Source: an uncultured bacterium (GTDB lineage: Bacteria; Bacillota; Clostridia; Lachnospirales; Lachnospiraceae). Taken from it: a stretch of DNA of 64,000 nt. A program made the position numbers and the translations under genes. Shown here in pieces: positions 52,396 through 62,500 of the stretch. Numbering within the stretch: the stretch's first letter is position 1; each line of letters begins with the position of its first letter. The stretch is taken from contig CANSLJ010000020.1 in NCBI GenBank assembly GCA_947647735.1, forward strand, positions 1 to 64,000. The letters are read 5' to 3'. The notes beneath the pieces were generated by a model. That model made no database searches. It had not been told where the DNA came from and saw only the letters and a list, made by a program, of their open reading frames with translations.

Positions 52396-52532
52396 ACGTA
52401 GCGGACACTAAGCTCTCATGTGAAGCATAGATTTTCTTAGGCGGTGTATTTTAGCGCCTTAGAAAATCTCTTCACATTGCGCTAAGTGCCGACGTTTAGC
52501 AGGGTTGCTACAGAGATATTTTCTCCTCGGGC
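52347..52532 (+). repeat. Structured palindromic repeat, copy 4
   Basis: A 186-bp element with outer arms 52347-52367 and 52512-52532 (21 bp perfect) and inner arms 52391-52399 and 52492-52500 (GCTAAACGT, 9 bp perfect). The left loop is 23 nt, as in the other copies. The apical part is longer (92 nt against 37-39) and holds another stem pairing ATGTGAAG with CTTCACAT. The left arm is inside the preceding coding sequence. Confidence 0.88.
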
Positions 52533-52564
52533 TAAGTTCATCCTAAACAGGAAAGGATTGTATA

Positions 52565-53695
52565 ATGGCAGCAATAGATAGTCAGGAAATTTTAAATAGG
52601 TGGCGGCTTGTTCTCGGAAAATATGCGGCGGAGACGTTGCCCTTCTCCGGGGATGAGCTGCATTATATGGATATGGAGGAGGCGCTGGATTTTTTGTATT
52701 CCAGAGAGTATGGGGAGGAACAGGGCATCCGTCAGGATCGCTCCGGCGGAAGTGAAGACACCCGCCTCACCGTACCCTACTGGCTTCAGAAGGTCAAAAA
52801 ACTTTTTCCGAAACAGACCGTGGAAGTCATGGAACGCCATGCTCTGGAAAAATATAATATGACGGAACTTCTGACAGATCCCGAAGTCCTGAAAAAGCTG
52901 GAGCCGAACCGGGAGTTGTTAAAGACCATTCTCACCTTAAAGCATATGATGAAAGGCGAGGTGCTGACTCTTGCCAAAGAGATCGTAAGGAAGGTGGCGG
53001 AAGAACTGACAAAAAAGCTGGAGCAGGAGATGAAACGTTCCTTTTTCGGCAAGCTGGATAAGACTTCCAGCAGTCCCGTAAAATCCGCCCGGAATCTGGA
53101 TATCAAAAAAACGATACGGCAGAATCTGAAAAACTATGATACGGAGCAACAGATGCTGGTCCTGAAACAGGTTTACTTTAACTCCCGCATGAAGCGGTAC
53201 AACAGCTGGCGGGTGATCCTCTGTGTGGACGAGAGCGGTTCCATGCTGGACTCCATCATTCACAGTGCGGTTATGGCGGGTATTTTTGCAAAGCTCCCTA
53301 TGCTGGATGTGAAGCTCGTGATCTTTGATACCAGTGTGGTGGATCTGAGCGGCTATGTGGAAGATCCGGTGGAAACTCTTATGAGCATACAGCTCGGCGG
53401 CGGCACAAATATTGCCGGTGCTCTCTCCTACTGCGAAACGCTGATCGATTTTCCTTACCGTACAATGGTTATCCTGATCTCCGATCTCTATGAGGGCGGA
53501 GGCTATCAGAATCTTTACAGCGTCAGCAAAGGAATCATTGAGAGCGGTGCGAAACTGATCGCGCTGACAGCGCTGGATATGGAGGCAAATCCAAGCTATG
53601 ACCGGCACGCTGCTGCCAGGCTGGCTGAACTGGGGGCACATGTAGGGGCAATGACACCGGAGGAGCTGACAGAGTGGATGGGAAAGATCATCTGA
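52565..53695 (+). CDS. VWA domain protein (YehP-like)
   Basis: A 376-residue protein with a C-terminal von Willebrand factor A domain. The MIDAS metal site DESGS is at residues 222-226, with the later Thr in GGGTNIAGAL and Asp in LISDLYEGG. The N-terminal 200 residues are helical and charged. VWA proteins of this type are partners of MoxR ATPases, acting as adaptors for substrate proteins. The start follows AAAGGA. Corresponds by size and context to E. coli YehP. Confidence 0.92.
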   Translation: MAAIDSQEILNRWRLVLGKYAAETLPFSGDELHYMDMEEALDFLYSREYGEEQGIRQDRSGGSEDTRLTVPYWLQKVKKLFPKQTVEVMERHALEKYNMTELLTDPEVLKKLEPNRELLKTILTLKHMMKGEVLTLAKEIVRKVAEELTKKLEQEMKRSFFGKLDKTSSSPVKSARNLDIKKTIRQNLKNYDTEQQMLVLKQVYFNSRMKRYNSWRVILCVDESGSMLDSIIHSAVMAGIFAKLPMLDVKLVIFDTSVVDLSGYVEDPVETLMSIQLGGGTNIAGALSYCETLIDFPYRTMVILISDLYEGGGYQNLYSVSKGIIESGAKLIALTALDMEANPSYDRHAAARLAELGAHVGAMTPEELTEWMGKII

Positions 53696-53732
53696 CGAAA
53701 TCTGAAAAGGAAGAAATGAAAAGAGGTAAAAC

Positions 53733-55553
53733 ATGGCTGATTGGAAAACACAGCTTGCCGAAACCGGAGACGAATATTTGATCGGGCTTACCAATAAAGG
53801 TATTGTAAAACGCGCCTATAAAGATAAAGAAAGCGCCTGTGTGGAATTTGTACAGGTGGCAGATGAAGCTGTCCTAAAGGTGGACGGGGAAACTGTCACG
53901 CTCCGTCTTCCGCTCGGCGAGAGTAAATGTACCTGTCCTTCCAGAAGTATTTGCAGGCATATCATACTTGGTATCATTGTGTTGAAAGAATATTTTCAAA
54001 ACAGTGTCTCCTCTGTAAATGATAAAGAAAATAGTATAGTGCCTGCTGATATCTCTTCAAAAGAAAACAATATTCAGGAGGCAGATTCTCCTTTAAAAGA
54101 AAACAATATAACAGATACCGATAACGCATCCCTTTCTACAGAAAGTAATAAATCCTCTCTACAGGAACAGCTATGGAATGAGATCCGTTCCTATCCGGAA
54201 AAAATACTGTACAAAGCCATGGGCGCACGCCGCCTTACTTCTTTCCAGAATAAAGTAAAGGGAAATGTCACGCCGGAAATCGAAGAGTCCTCCGTTTTTA
54301 CAATACAGCTCCCCGGAGAGAGCACAACGGTAAAATTATTATCTCCTCTGGAATATTCATCCTGCACCTGTCACAAAAAGGAACTTTGTCCTCATAAGGC
54401 CGAAGCTGTTCTCTGGTGCAAATTGAAAGCAGGCGTTCTTTCTTTAAAGGAGTTGGAGGCATCCCAGAAAAAAGATGCCCCTGTAGATCCGGAACAGGTA
54501 AAAAACACGGCAGTCCAGATGAAAGCTTTTCTGGAAGAACTGATGGCAACAGGATTATCCAGAATCTCTCCGGATGTCACGGATTCTCTGGAGCGCTTTG
54601 CAATCATCAGTCATAATGCAGGTCTTGCGGATTTTGAGAGATCTTTCCGGTCGCTCAGTTCTCTTTATCAGTCCTACCTGAAACGGCAGGCTTCTTTCCA
54701 GACTGCCGATCTGATGAAAAAACTGACAAAACTCTACCGAAAAAGCTGTCTTTTACTGGATACGGAAGATATTTCCGCTCTTGCAAAAGAGGCAGGAGAA
54801 TTTCATGCCGAATATCTTCCTGTCGGCGATCTGGAATTGACCGGTATTACGATGGAACACTTTTCAGATACTTCAGGCTATGAAGGCGAAACCGTCTATT
54901 TTTTGGAAACAAACTCTAATGAGTGGTATACTTACACGCTGGCACGCCCTGTCTTTTATGACCAACGAAAAAAATGGGGCAGGCCCCAAAAGGCAGAAGC
55001 TCCCTGGGGGCTTACCTGTTCTCTCGAAAATCTGATCCTGATGCAGATCCGCCTCAAGAACGCAAAATGCGATGCGCGAAGGCGTCTCTCCTCCAGCAGG
55101 GAAACAAGGGGAGAGATCCTTGGAACCTGCCATCCTGATCCCGAAATAGTTCCCGGTTGGTACTATGAGGATTTTCAGAAATTATTTTCAGAACGGATCA
55201 CAGAGCAAATGTTATCGCCTGCGGAATCTGCTTCACAGAATGAAAATGACAAACAACCGGGGAAGAATATCTGGGGCAGAGATCTGGTATTTGTACAACC
55301 TGCCTTTTGTGAGAAGGCGGTCTTCTCTGATACAGACCAAACGCTTTTGATGACTTTATATGACGGGGCAAAACGGGAGATCATACTGGAACTTGCCTAT
55401 TCCAAAGAGGAGGCAAAGAATATCCGCTATCTGGAAAAAATAAGGGAAGATGAACCACCCTGTTTTATCGGTAAAGTTTATTTGAAAGACGGACGTATCC
55501 GCCTGATCCCGGTGGATACGTGGAATTACAATAAAAACCAGAAAGGATCTTAA
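53733..55553 (+). CDS. SWIM zinc-finger protein (YehQ-like)
   Basis: A 606-residue protein with two SWIM-type zinc motifs: CxC...CxH at Cys66, Cys68, Cys74, His76 (CTCPSRSICRH) and at Cys211, Cys213, Cys219, His221 (CTCHKKELCPH). SWIM fingers bind DNA or proteins. A low-complexity Asn/Ser/Lys linker (about residues 90-145) separates them. It lies 37 bases after the VWA gene; the starting ATG follows GAGG. Corresponds to E. coli yehQ by context. Possible role: the nucleic-acid or target-recognition part of the system. Confidence 0.88.
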   Translation: MADWKTQLAETGDEYLIGLTNKGIVKRAYKDKESACVEFVQVADEAVLKVDGETVTLRLPLGESKCTCPSRSICRHIILGIIVLKEYFQNSVSSVNDKENSIVPADISSKENNIQEADSPLKENNITDTDNASLSTESNKSSLQEQLWNEIRSYPEKILYKAMGARRLTSFQNKVKGNVTPEIEESSVFTIQLPGESTTVKLLSPLEYSSCTCHKKELCPHKAEAVLWCKLKAGVLSLKELEASQKKDAPVDPEQVKNTAVQMKAFLEELMATGLSRISPDVTDSLERFAIISHNAGLADFERSFRSLSSLYQSYLKRQASFQTADLMKKLTKLYRKSCLLLDTEDISALAKEAGEFHAEYLPVGDLELTGITMEHFSDTSGYEGETVYFLETNSNEWYTYTLARPVFYDQRKKWGRPQKAEAPWGLTCSLENLILMQIRLKNAKCDARRRLSSSRETRGEILGTCHPDPEIVPGWYYEDFQKLFSERITEQMLSPAESASQNENDKQPGKNIWGRDLVFVQPAFCEKAVFSDTDQTLLMTLYDGAKREIILELAYSKEEAKNIRYLEKIREDEPPCFIGKVYLKDGRIRLIPVDTWNYNKNQKGS

Positions 55554-55559
55554 ACCCCC

Positions 55560-55907
55560 ATGTATTCAGAAAACAAGGAAGTTTACTTTGAAGAACTTTT
55601 CGCAGATATCAGTTCCGTTCTGGAGGATCTCTGTCAGAGCGGATTTCATACGGTTCACGACAGCACTCTGGAAGAATTAAGAGAAAAAGGAGAAACCGCT
55701 GCCCGCTGCGGCATGCAGTATCTCTCCGGATTACTTCTTGCCCTTCAGGGAGAACTATTCCAAAACAGACATAAGATCTCCAGAGACAAAAATACAGATT
55801 CTATCTGTGCCGAATACTATACGGAGCTTGTGGAATCCATTGAACTCGGCAGGGAAAAAACTGCTTACGATAAGGGCAAAAATTACTATTCAGAAAACAG
55901 AGGATAA
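55560..55907 (+). CDS. Small conserved-position protein, unknown
   Basis: A 115-residue acidic, mainly helical protein with no recognised domain, no signal peptide and no membrane helix. It lies six bases after the SWIM gene and before the DUF4132 genes, in the same direction, so it belongs to the operon. The nearest ribosome-site-like AAAGGA is 14 bases from the ATG, so translation may depend on the upstream gene. Confidence 0.7.
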   Translation: MYSENKEVYFEELFADISSVLEDLCQSGFHTVHDSTLEELREKGETAARCGMQYLSGLLLALQGELFQNRHKISRDKNTDSICAEYYTELVESIELGREKTAYDKGKNYYSENRG

Positions 55908-55963
55908 AATTATAGAAATTATTCCGAATATTTTCAATATGGTAAGGAGGATTAATATTTACT

Positions 55964-58900
55964 ATGAGAACCCAAAAAGAAACCTATCTCGAAAAATGCA
56001 TGCAGTTACTGGAAGGTCTGAAACTGACGCCGGAACAGCTCCATGATCTGGAAGATTATCTGTCCGGAAAAAGGGACGAAGAAATCCTGGACCGGCTCCC
56101 CTATCAACATCTGGGGGTATCGCCGAAGTCCTATCTTCCCGCTCACATCAACCTTATTACCTATGGTTATGATGATCTCGAACAGGCGGGCAGGCTTTTC
56201 AATATTCTTTTTGCGATCGGAGGCACAAGCTGTCAATGTCTTGTTCCAGATATATACAAGGCAGAAAACTTCTCCCGCCTGTTGAAGCTTCCGGGCATCG
56301 ATCCGGCAAAGCTGACTGCTGTTGCCGCTGAGCAGATGGCTTCCAATTCTTATCATCTCAGAGGAATCATCATCGCCCGGTTCATCAGACAGTTAAACAG
56401 TGATCCCGAAGCCCTCAAAAAGGCATACCTTTTTTCGGATTATCCGCTGACTCAAAAAAATATATCTTATTCCCTGATCCATTCCTTTGGCGCCGGTCAG
56501 ATATTTCTGCTTGCCGCCTATTTTCTGGCAAAATATCCGGATGGAAAAGGCCCTCTGACAGATGAGGATCTTCCCCTTATGAAATATTATGAAGATACCC
56601 TGACAGAGAATCTCAGGAATATTTACGATACAAACACGATCGCTATCTCTGTTATTCAGGAACTGAATCAGGCGATCAGAAGAGATCAGGTGAATGACAG
56701 GATCCTGAAGCTTGCCGGCAGAAATTACAGAGTATCTCCCTACTTTATGACTCTTTTCGGCGGCGCTGCCCTTCTTAACTTTGGACTGTCCGACATTTTG
56801 AGAAATTTTGCGAAGATCTGCTTTGCCGCAAGTCTTCAGAATATGTTTACAAATGCGGTCCTTGTCAGTGAATCCCTCTGGATGGATACAAAAATGATCG
56901 GCGGGGATTATGATATCTTATTTGATATTGACAGCAAAGCATTGATCCTGCAGGCCGCCTCCAGAGAACTGGATACTGTTTTAAAAACCCAGTTTCATAA
57001 AAACAGGGATCTGTTTTTACAGATTCTGGATGAGGCGAATGCCCACGATTCTTTCGTTATGATGGGTGTTCTGAAAGTGGAAAATAAACTGCTTTTCATG
57101 AAGAGACAAAAGCACGGCGGCAGTAAAGAACGGGATAAACTGATCGATCTTATCGCAGATAAAAATCCTGTTGTCAATCAGGTGAAAACTTATCTGAGGG
57201 GTGAGGCGGATATTTCTTCTCTTTATCCTTATGAAGACCAGATCTTTAATCAATATGGTTACACTCCCAGCATCATGCAGGCAAAGTCATTACTGCATTC
57301 TTATGTGGGAACTTATCACGATGAGGACTTTTATAACAGAGTGTTCTGCTACCAGCTTCTGCGCGGCAGCAGTTCCTTCTTTTATTCGGAGACCAGCACT
57401 TCACTGATCTCTATCCAACAGGTGTTTGCCTCTTTTGATGCAGAGCATCTCGATATGGTTCATCAGTTAAAATTTGTGTCACTGATGTCCCAGTATTATT
57501 ATTTCGGGCAGGGAAAAGACAAACTGGAACTCGCTGAAATCGAAGTATTTTCCAGATATCTCATCGAAAATCGGGAGGAAGTTCTCTCTGCTTTTAAAGA
57601 GTCCGATGCTCTCACCAGAGTCTTCGCGATCAGGGTTTTATGCAAAAATGCTGAGGAAAACAGGGAAACTCTTCTTTCCTATACACAGGACAGTTCAAAA
57701 GCAGTGCGGGAGGAACTGTTAAATGTTCTCTATGAACATAAGGAGTGGGAAACAGAAATTTTAGCGCTGCTCTCCGCTAAAAAGGCAAACGAGAGGGATC
57801 TGGCGATCCGTGCACTGGCAAAATGGGATCTGGAAAAGTACAGGGCTCCGCTTACTGAGGCGCTGGAGAAAGAGAAAAACAGTAAGATGAGGACGCTTTT
57901 ACAGGAACTCTTGGATGAGGACTCCGTATCGGCAGGAAATGTACTAACTTTACAGGATCTTGTGAAGGAGCTTCATAAGGGAGGCAAGAAGCGCACTCTC
58001 ACCTGGGCTTATGAGACGCCTTTCTCCAAAGTACATAAAAAATCTGTGATCGGTTCTGTCAGAAATGATGATGCAGGTCATGAACCGATACTTGCTGAAG
58101 AAGATTACCTGCAGGCGGTTCTGCTCTGCTACTCTTCCATGACGACCTGCGGTGTGAATAAAGATGCTCTGGCGCTGGCGGCGGAACTGGACGAAAAAGA
58201 GTTTGCCGTCTATGTAGGCGAGCTCTTTGATAAATGGCTTGCCCTCGGCGCGGAGGCGAAAAAACGCTGGGTGCTCTATGCCGCTGCCATCCACGGCGGA
58301 ACGGAGATCATCAAAAAATTGCAGCATCAGATCAGCGAGTGGCCCCAGCACTCCCGGGGAGCCATTGCTTCCGATGCGGTACAGGCGCTGGCTCTGAATC
58401 CGAATCCGGAGGCGCTTCTGATCGTAGACAGTATTTCACGGAAATTTAAATTCCGGCAGGTGAAGGCTGCCGCCGGGGAAGCCCTGAAATTTGCCGCTGA
58501 GCAGCTTGGCATTACCACAGAGGAACTTGCGGATCGTATCGTGCCGAACCTTGGATTCGACGAAAATATGGAACGGCATTTTGACTATGGCACACGACAG
58601 TTCACCGTGACGATCACGCCTGCTCTGGAGATCGAAGTCTTTGATGAAAGCGGAAAGAAACTGAAAAACCTGCCCGCCCCCGGGAAGCGGGATGATCCTG
58701 AGAGATCTGCGGAAAGTTATGCTGCATTCAAGGAGATGAAAAAGCAGATGAAGACCACTGTCGCCAGTCAGAAAATGCGTCTGGAGCTGGCGCTCTCCAC
58801 AGAAAGACAGTGGAGCTGCGAGGCGTGGAAGAAGCTCTTTGTGGAAAATCCTATTATGCATCAGTTTGCGATCGGGCTGATCTGGGGGATCTATGAAGGG

Positions 58901-59530
58901 AAAAAACTGACACAGACTTTCCGCTATATGGAGGACGGCAGTTTTAATACGGAGGATGAGGAAGAATTTGTTCTTCCCGAGGATGACATGATATCTGCTA
59001 AAGATGCTGCTTCTGCTGAAATTCCCGGCAGTTCAGAGCAAGGCGGAAGTAAAAAGATCGGTCTCGTTCATCCGGTTGAACTATCCGAAGAATCCATCTC
59101 GGCGTGGAAAACCCAGTTGGAGGATTACGAGATCACACAACCTATAGAACAGCTCTCCCGTCCTGTCTATCATATGACTGAAGAAGAAGCGGAATCCAAA
59201 TCCATGGAGCGTTTCGGCGGATATATCTTAAATGATCTTTCCCTGATCGGAAAGATGCAGAATATGGGCTGGTATCGCGCTCCTGCGGAGGATGCAGGCG
59301 GCTTCTACTATTTTTACAGAGAGGACAACGAGCAGGATCTAAAAGCGGAACTCAATTTCTCCGGCACTTATATTGCCGGAATGAATGAGGATGTCACGGT
59401 ATATGATGTGACATTCAACAAAAAGATCGGCGAGCTGCCGGAAAGATATTTCAGCGAGATCGTTATGCAGACCGCAAGAGCTGTTTCTTCCAGTGAAGAA
59501 AGAGATAAACTCTGGAAAGATAAAATGTAA
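55964..59530 (+). CDS. DUF4132 giant protein 1 (YehI/MolR-like)
   Basis: A 1188-residue protein of the DUF4132 group, like E. coli YehI in size and context. The N-terminal two thirds are helical, with HEAT-like repeats near residues 540-660 (AIRALAKWDLEKYRAPLTEAL is typical). The conserved C-terminal block (about 700-1100) includes KRWVLYAAAIHGGTEIIKKL and LGFDENMERHFDYGTRQFTV. No catalytic motif is recognised. It is followed after 21 bases by a paralogue with the same leader pattern (GGAGG 13 bases before ATGAGAA). Part of its 3' half is identical in DNA to the paralogue. Confidence 0.85.
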   Translation: MRTQKETYLEKCMQLLEGLKLTPEQLHDLEDYLSGKRDEEILDRLPYQHLGVSPKSYLPAHINLITYGYDDLEQAGRLFNILFAIGGTSCQCLVPDIYKAENFSRLLKLPGIDPAKLTAVAAEQMASNSYHLRGIIIARFIRQLNSDPEALKKAYLFSDYPLTQKNISYSLIHSFGAGQIFLLAAYFLAKYPDGKGPLTDEDLPLMKYYEDTLTENLRNIYDTNTIAISVIQELNQAIRRDQVNDRILKLAGRNYRVSPYFMTLFGGAALLNFGLSDILRNFAKICFAASLQNMFTNAVLVSESLWMDTKMIGGDYDILFDIDSKALILQAASRELDTVLKTQFHKNRDLFLQILDEANAHDSFVMMGVLKVENKLLFMKRQKHGGSKERDKLIDLIADKNPVVNQVKTYLRGEADISSLYPYEDQIFNQYGYTPSIMQAKSLLHSYVGTYHDEDFYNRVFCYQLLRGSSSFFYSETSTSLISIQQVFASFDAEHLDMVHQLKFVSLMSQYYYFGQGKDKLELAEIEVFSRYLIENREEVLSAFKESDALTRVFAIRVLCKNAEENRETLLSYTQDSSKAVREELLNVLYEHKEWETEILALLSAKKANERDLAIRALAKWDLEKYRAPLTEALEKEKNSKMRTLLQELLDEDSVSAGNVLTLQDLVKELHKGGKKRTLTWAYETPFSKVHKKSVIGSVRNDDAGHEPILAEEDYLQAVLLCYSSMTTCGVNKDALALAAELDEKEFAVYVGELFDKWLALGAEAKKRWVLYAAAIHGGTEIIKKLQHQISEWPQHSRGAIASDAVQALALNPNPEALLIVDSISRKFKFRQVKAAAGEALKFAAEQLGITTEELADRIVPNLGFDENMERHFDYGTRQFTVTITPALEIEVFDESGKKLKNLPAPGKRDDPERSAESYAAFKEMKKQMKTTVASQKMRLELALSTERQWSCEAWKKLFVENPIMHQFAIGLIWGIYEGKKLTQTFRYMEDGSFNTEDEEEFVLPEDDMISAKDAASAEIPGSSEQGGSKKIGLVHPVELSEESISAWKTQLEDYEITQPIEQLSRPVYHMTEEEAESKSMERFGGYILNDLSLIGKMQNMGWYRAPAEDAGGFYYFYREDNEQDLKAELNFSGTYIAGMNEDVTVYDVTFNKKIGELPERYFSEIVMQTARAVSSSEERDKLWKDKM
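58223..58818 (+). repeat. Gene-conversion tract, copy 1
   Basis: By eye about 596 bases are identical to 61970-62565 in the paralogous gene, with no synonymous change, whereas sequence on both sides shows scattered differences. The first mismatch downstream is at 58819. Confidence 0.85.
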
Positions 59531-59551
59531 AACGGAGGATGAATACCCACT

Positions 59552-62500
59552 ATGAGAAGTCAAAGAGAGACCAGTCTTGAAAAATGTATGCAGCTTCTGG
59601 AATCACTGAAGCTGACCCCGAAACAATTAAATGATCTGGAAGGTTATTTATCCGGAGAAAAGGGAGAGGAGGTTTTATCAGATCTTCCCTATCAAAATCT
59701 GTCTACAGCAAACAGCAAATTTGCTTTTATCGACCTTTATAAACGCATGAAAACAGAGGAGGTGACAAGATTATTTCATATTCTGTTTGAGATCGGCGGC
59801 ACAACCTCTTCCGCTCTGCTTCCCTACGGCATGGGCGGCGGTGATGGTTTTTCCTACTTATTTAACCTTCCTGTTGATAAAGAAAAAGCCGCTGTCCTCT
59901 ATGCGGCACAGATCGGCGCGCAGACATCCCGCATCACCTCTGGTTACATGCAGCGCTTTATAAAACAGATCGATCATGATACGGATATTCTTAAAAGAGC
60001 ATACCTGCTTGCGGATTATCCTCAAAGTATAAAAAACATATCAAATGATCGGATGCATAACTGCGGCCACACAAAACTGATTCTGCTTGCCTCCTATTTT
60101 CTTGCCAAATACCCGGATGCCCCTGATCTGTCCGAAAGAGAGGAAAAACAGGGCAGTCTGTTATCTGAAGTGAGCAGGTTTTTTAAGAAAACTCCTGAGA
60201 TAATCAGGCGGATAGAAAAAGAGGATATTCCCCTGATGCAGCAATATGAAGATATTCTGCTTGGCAATCTCGGCAATATTTATGAGCCGCACACCATGCC
60301 GGCGTCTGCCCTGCAGGAGATCATTCAGGCGATCAGGGAAAACAAGGTTACGGATCAGACATTAAAACTTGCAAACAGAAAATGTAAGCTTTCCACCTAC
60401 ACGCTTCATCTTCTGGGCGGAACGGCTCTTTTCAATTTCCATCTGTCGGATATTCTGAAAAATGTGGTAAAAGTGTGCTTCGCCGCAGATATTATGACAA
60501 TGTTTACTTCCTCTGTCGTTGTCACCACCGGTCTCTGGATGGATGTCAAAGTGATGGGCGGAGATTACGATGAACTTTTTGCAATCGATCGGAAAGCCCT
60601 GCTTCTGCAGGCTGCCTCCAGAGGATTGGATGATATTCTGAAAACCCTCTTCCGGAAAGACAAAACACTTTTTATGGAGGTTCTGGATAATGCAAAGGCG
60701 CATGAGTCTTCTGTTATGATGCGTGTGCTTGAGCAGGAGGATCACCTCCTTTTCCTGCAGCAGCGTAAAAACGGCACAAAGGAACGGGATAAGTTGATCG
60801 ACCTGTTCGCTGATAAAAATTCTCTTATCGGAGAAGTAAAAAAATATCTGAGAGGTGAAACCGAGGTCTCTTCTCTCTATCCTTATGAGGACCAGATCCA
60901 TTCCAGATTCGGATATGGAGGTAATATTTCCCAGCAGCTTAATCTGCTGCATTCCTACGCTGAAACCTACTCTGATCAGGATTTTTACAATCGTGTTATC
61001 GTATATCAGTTTCTGAAAGGCTCCACTTACTTTTTCTATTGGAAACTGCTTGTAAACCAAAATCTCAATACTCAAAAAGTCAGAGAGACCTATGCATCTT
61101 TCGATGCGGAACATCTCGATACGGCGCATCAGTTAAAATTTTATTCTGTTATGTATCAGTATTTTTATCAGGAGAAACACAAAGATGCACTGAAAAATGT
61201 ATCTGTGGAAGTGTTCTGCAAATACCTCACCGTAGACCGGGAGAAAGTGCTGTCCGCTTTCAGGGAATCCGATGCTGTCTGCAGGGCTTTTGCCATAGAA
61301 GTCTTAGGCAAAAATGCAGAGGAAAATAAAACAGAAATTCTTGCTTTTTCTCAGGACAGTTCCAAACTTGTTAAAGAATCTCTCTATGATGCGCTTCATC
61401 AACAGCGTGACTGGGAGACTGAAATTTTAAAATTCCTTTCCTCAAAAAAAGCATCGGAGCGGGAACTTGCTGTCCGTGTACTCGCTAAATGGGACCTGGA
61501 AAAATATCAGGCTGAACTCTCCGCTGCACTTGAAAAGGAAAAAAATAATAAGGTGAGAACTCTTTTGCTGGATTTACTCAATACGGATTTCTCTCAGGCA
61601 GGCGGTGTTCTTACTTTGCAGGATCTTGTGAAGGAACTCCATAAGGGCGAAAAGAAGCGCACTCTCGCCTGGGCTTATGAGACGCCTTTCTCAGAGGTAC
61701 ATAAAAAATCTAAGGTCGCTTCTGTTGGGAACAATAATGCAGACAGTGCGGCTTCTTTCACAGACAATAATCCGGATAATACAAAAATTTCCTCAGATAC
61801 AGTTTTCTCCGCAAATCCGGAAAAACATGAGCCGATACTTGCGGAGGAAGATTACCTGCAGGCGATCCTGCTCTGCTACTCATCTATGACAACTTGCGGT
61901 ATAAATAAAGATGCTCTGGCGCTAGCAGCGGAACTGGACGAAAAAGAATTTGCCGTCTATGTAAACGAACTCTTTGATAAATGGCTTGCCCTCGGCGCGG
62001 AGGCGAAAAAACGCTGGGTGCTCTATGCCGCTGCCATCCACGGCGGAACGGAGATCATCAAAAAATTGCAGCATCAGATCAGCGAGTGGCCCCAGCACTC
62101 CCGGGGAGCCATTGCTTCCGATGCGGTACAGGCGCTGGCTCTGAATCCGAATCCGGAGGCGCTTCTGATCGTAGACAGTATTTCACGGAAATTTAAATTC
62201 CGGCAGGTGAAGGCTGCCGCCGGGGAAGCCCTGAAATTTGCCGCTGAGCAGCTTGGCATTACCACAGAGGAACTTGCGGATCGTATCGTGCCGAACCTTG
62301 GATTCGACGAAAATATGGAACGGCATTTTGACTATGGCACACGACAGTTCACCGTGACGATCACGCCTGCTCTGGAGATCGAAGTCTTTGATGAAAGCGG
62401 AAAGAAACTGAAAAACCTGCCCGCCCCCGGGAAGCGGGATGATCCTGAGAGATCTGCGGAAAGTTATGCTGCATTCAAGGAGATGAAAAAGCAGATGAAG

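Noticed and set aside
18121-52532. Retron-type RNA for the palindromic elements
   Set aside because: Nested stems recall retron RNA, but there is no reverse transcriptase gene near any copy, and copies are dispersed in operon gaps.
58436-58861. Antisense open frame of 141 codons, also at 62183-62608
   Set aside because: It is duplicated only because it lies opposite the conserved DUF4132 core, and it has no ribosome site or recognisable domain.
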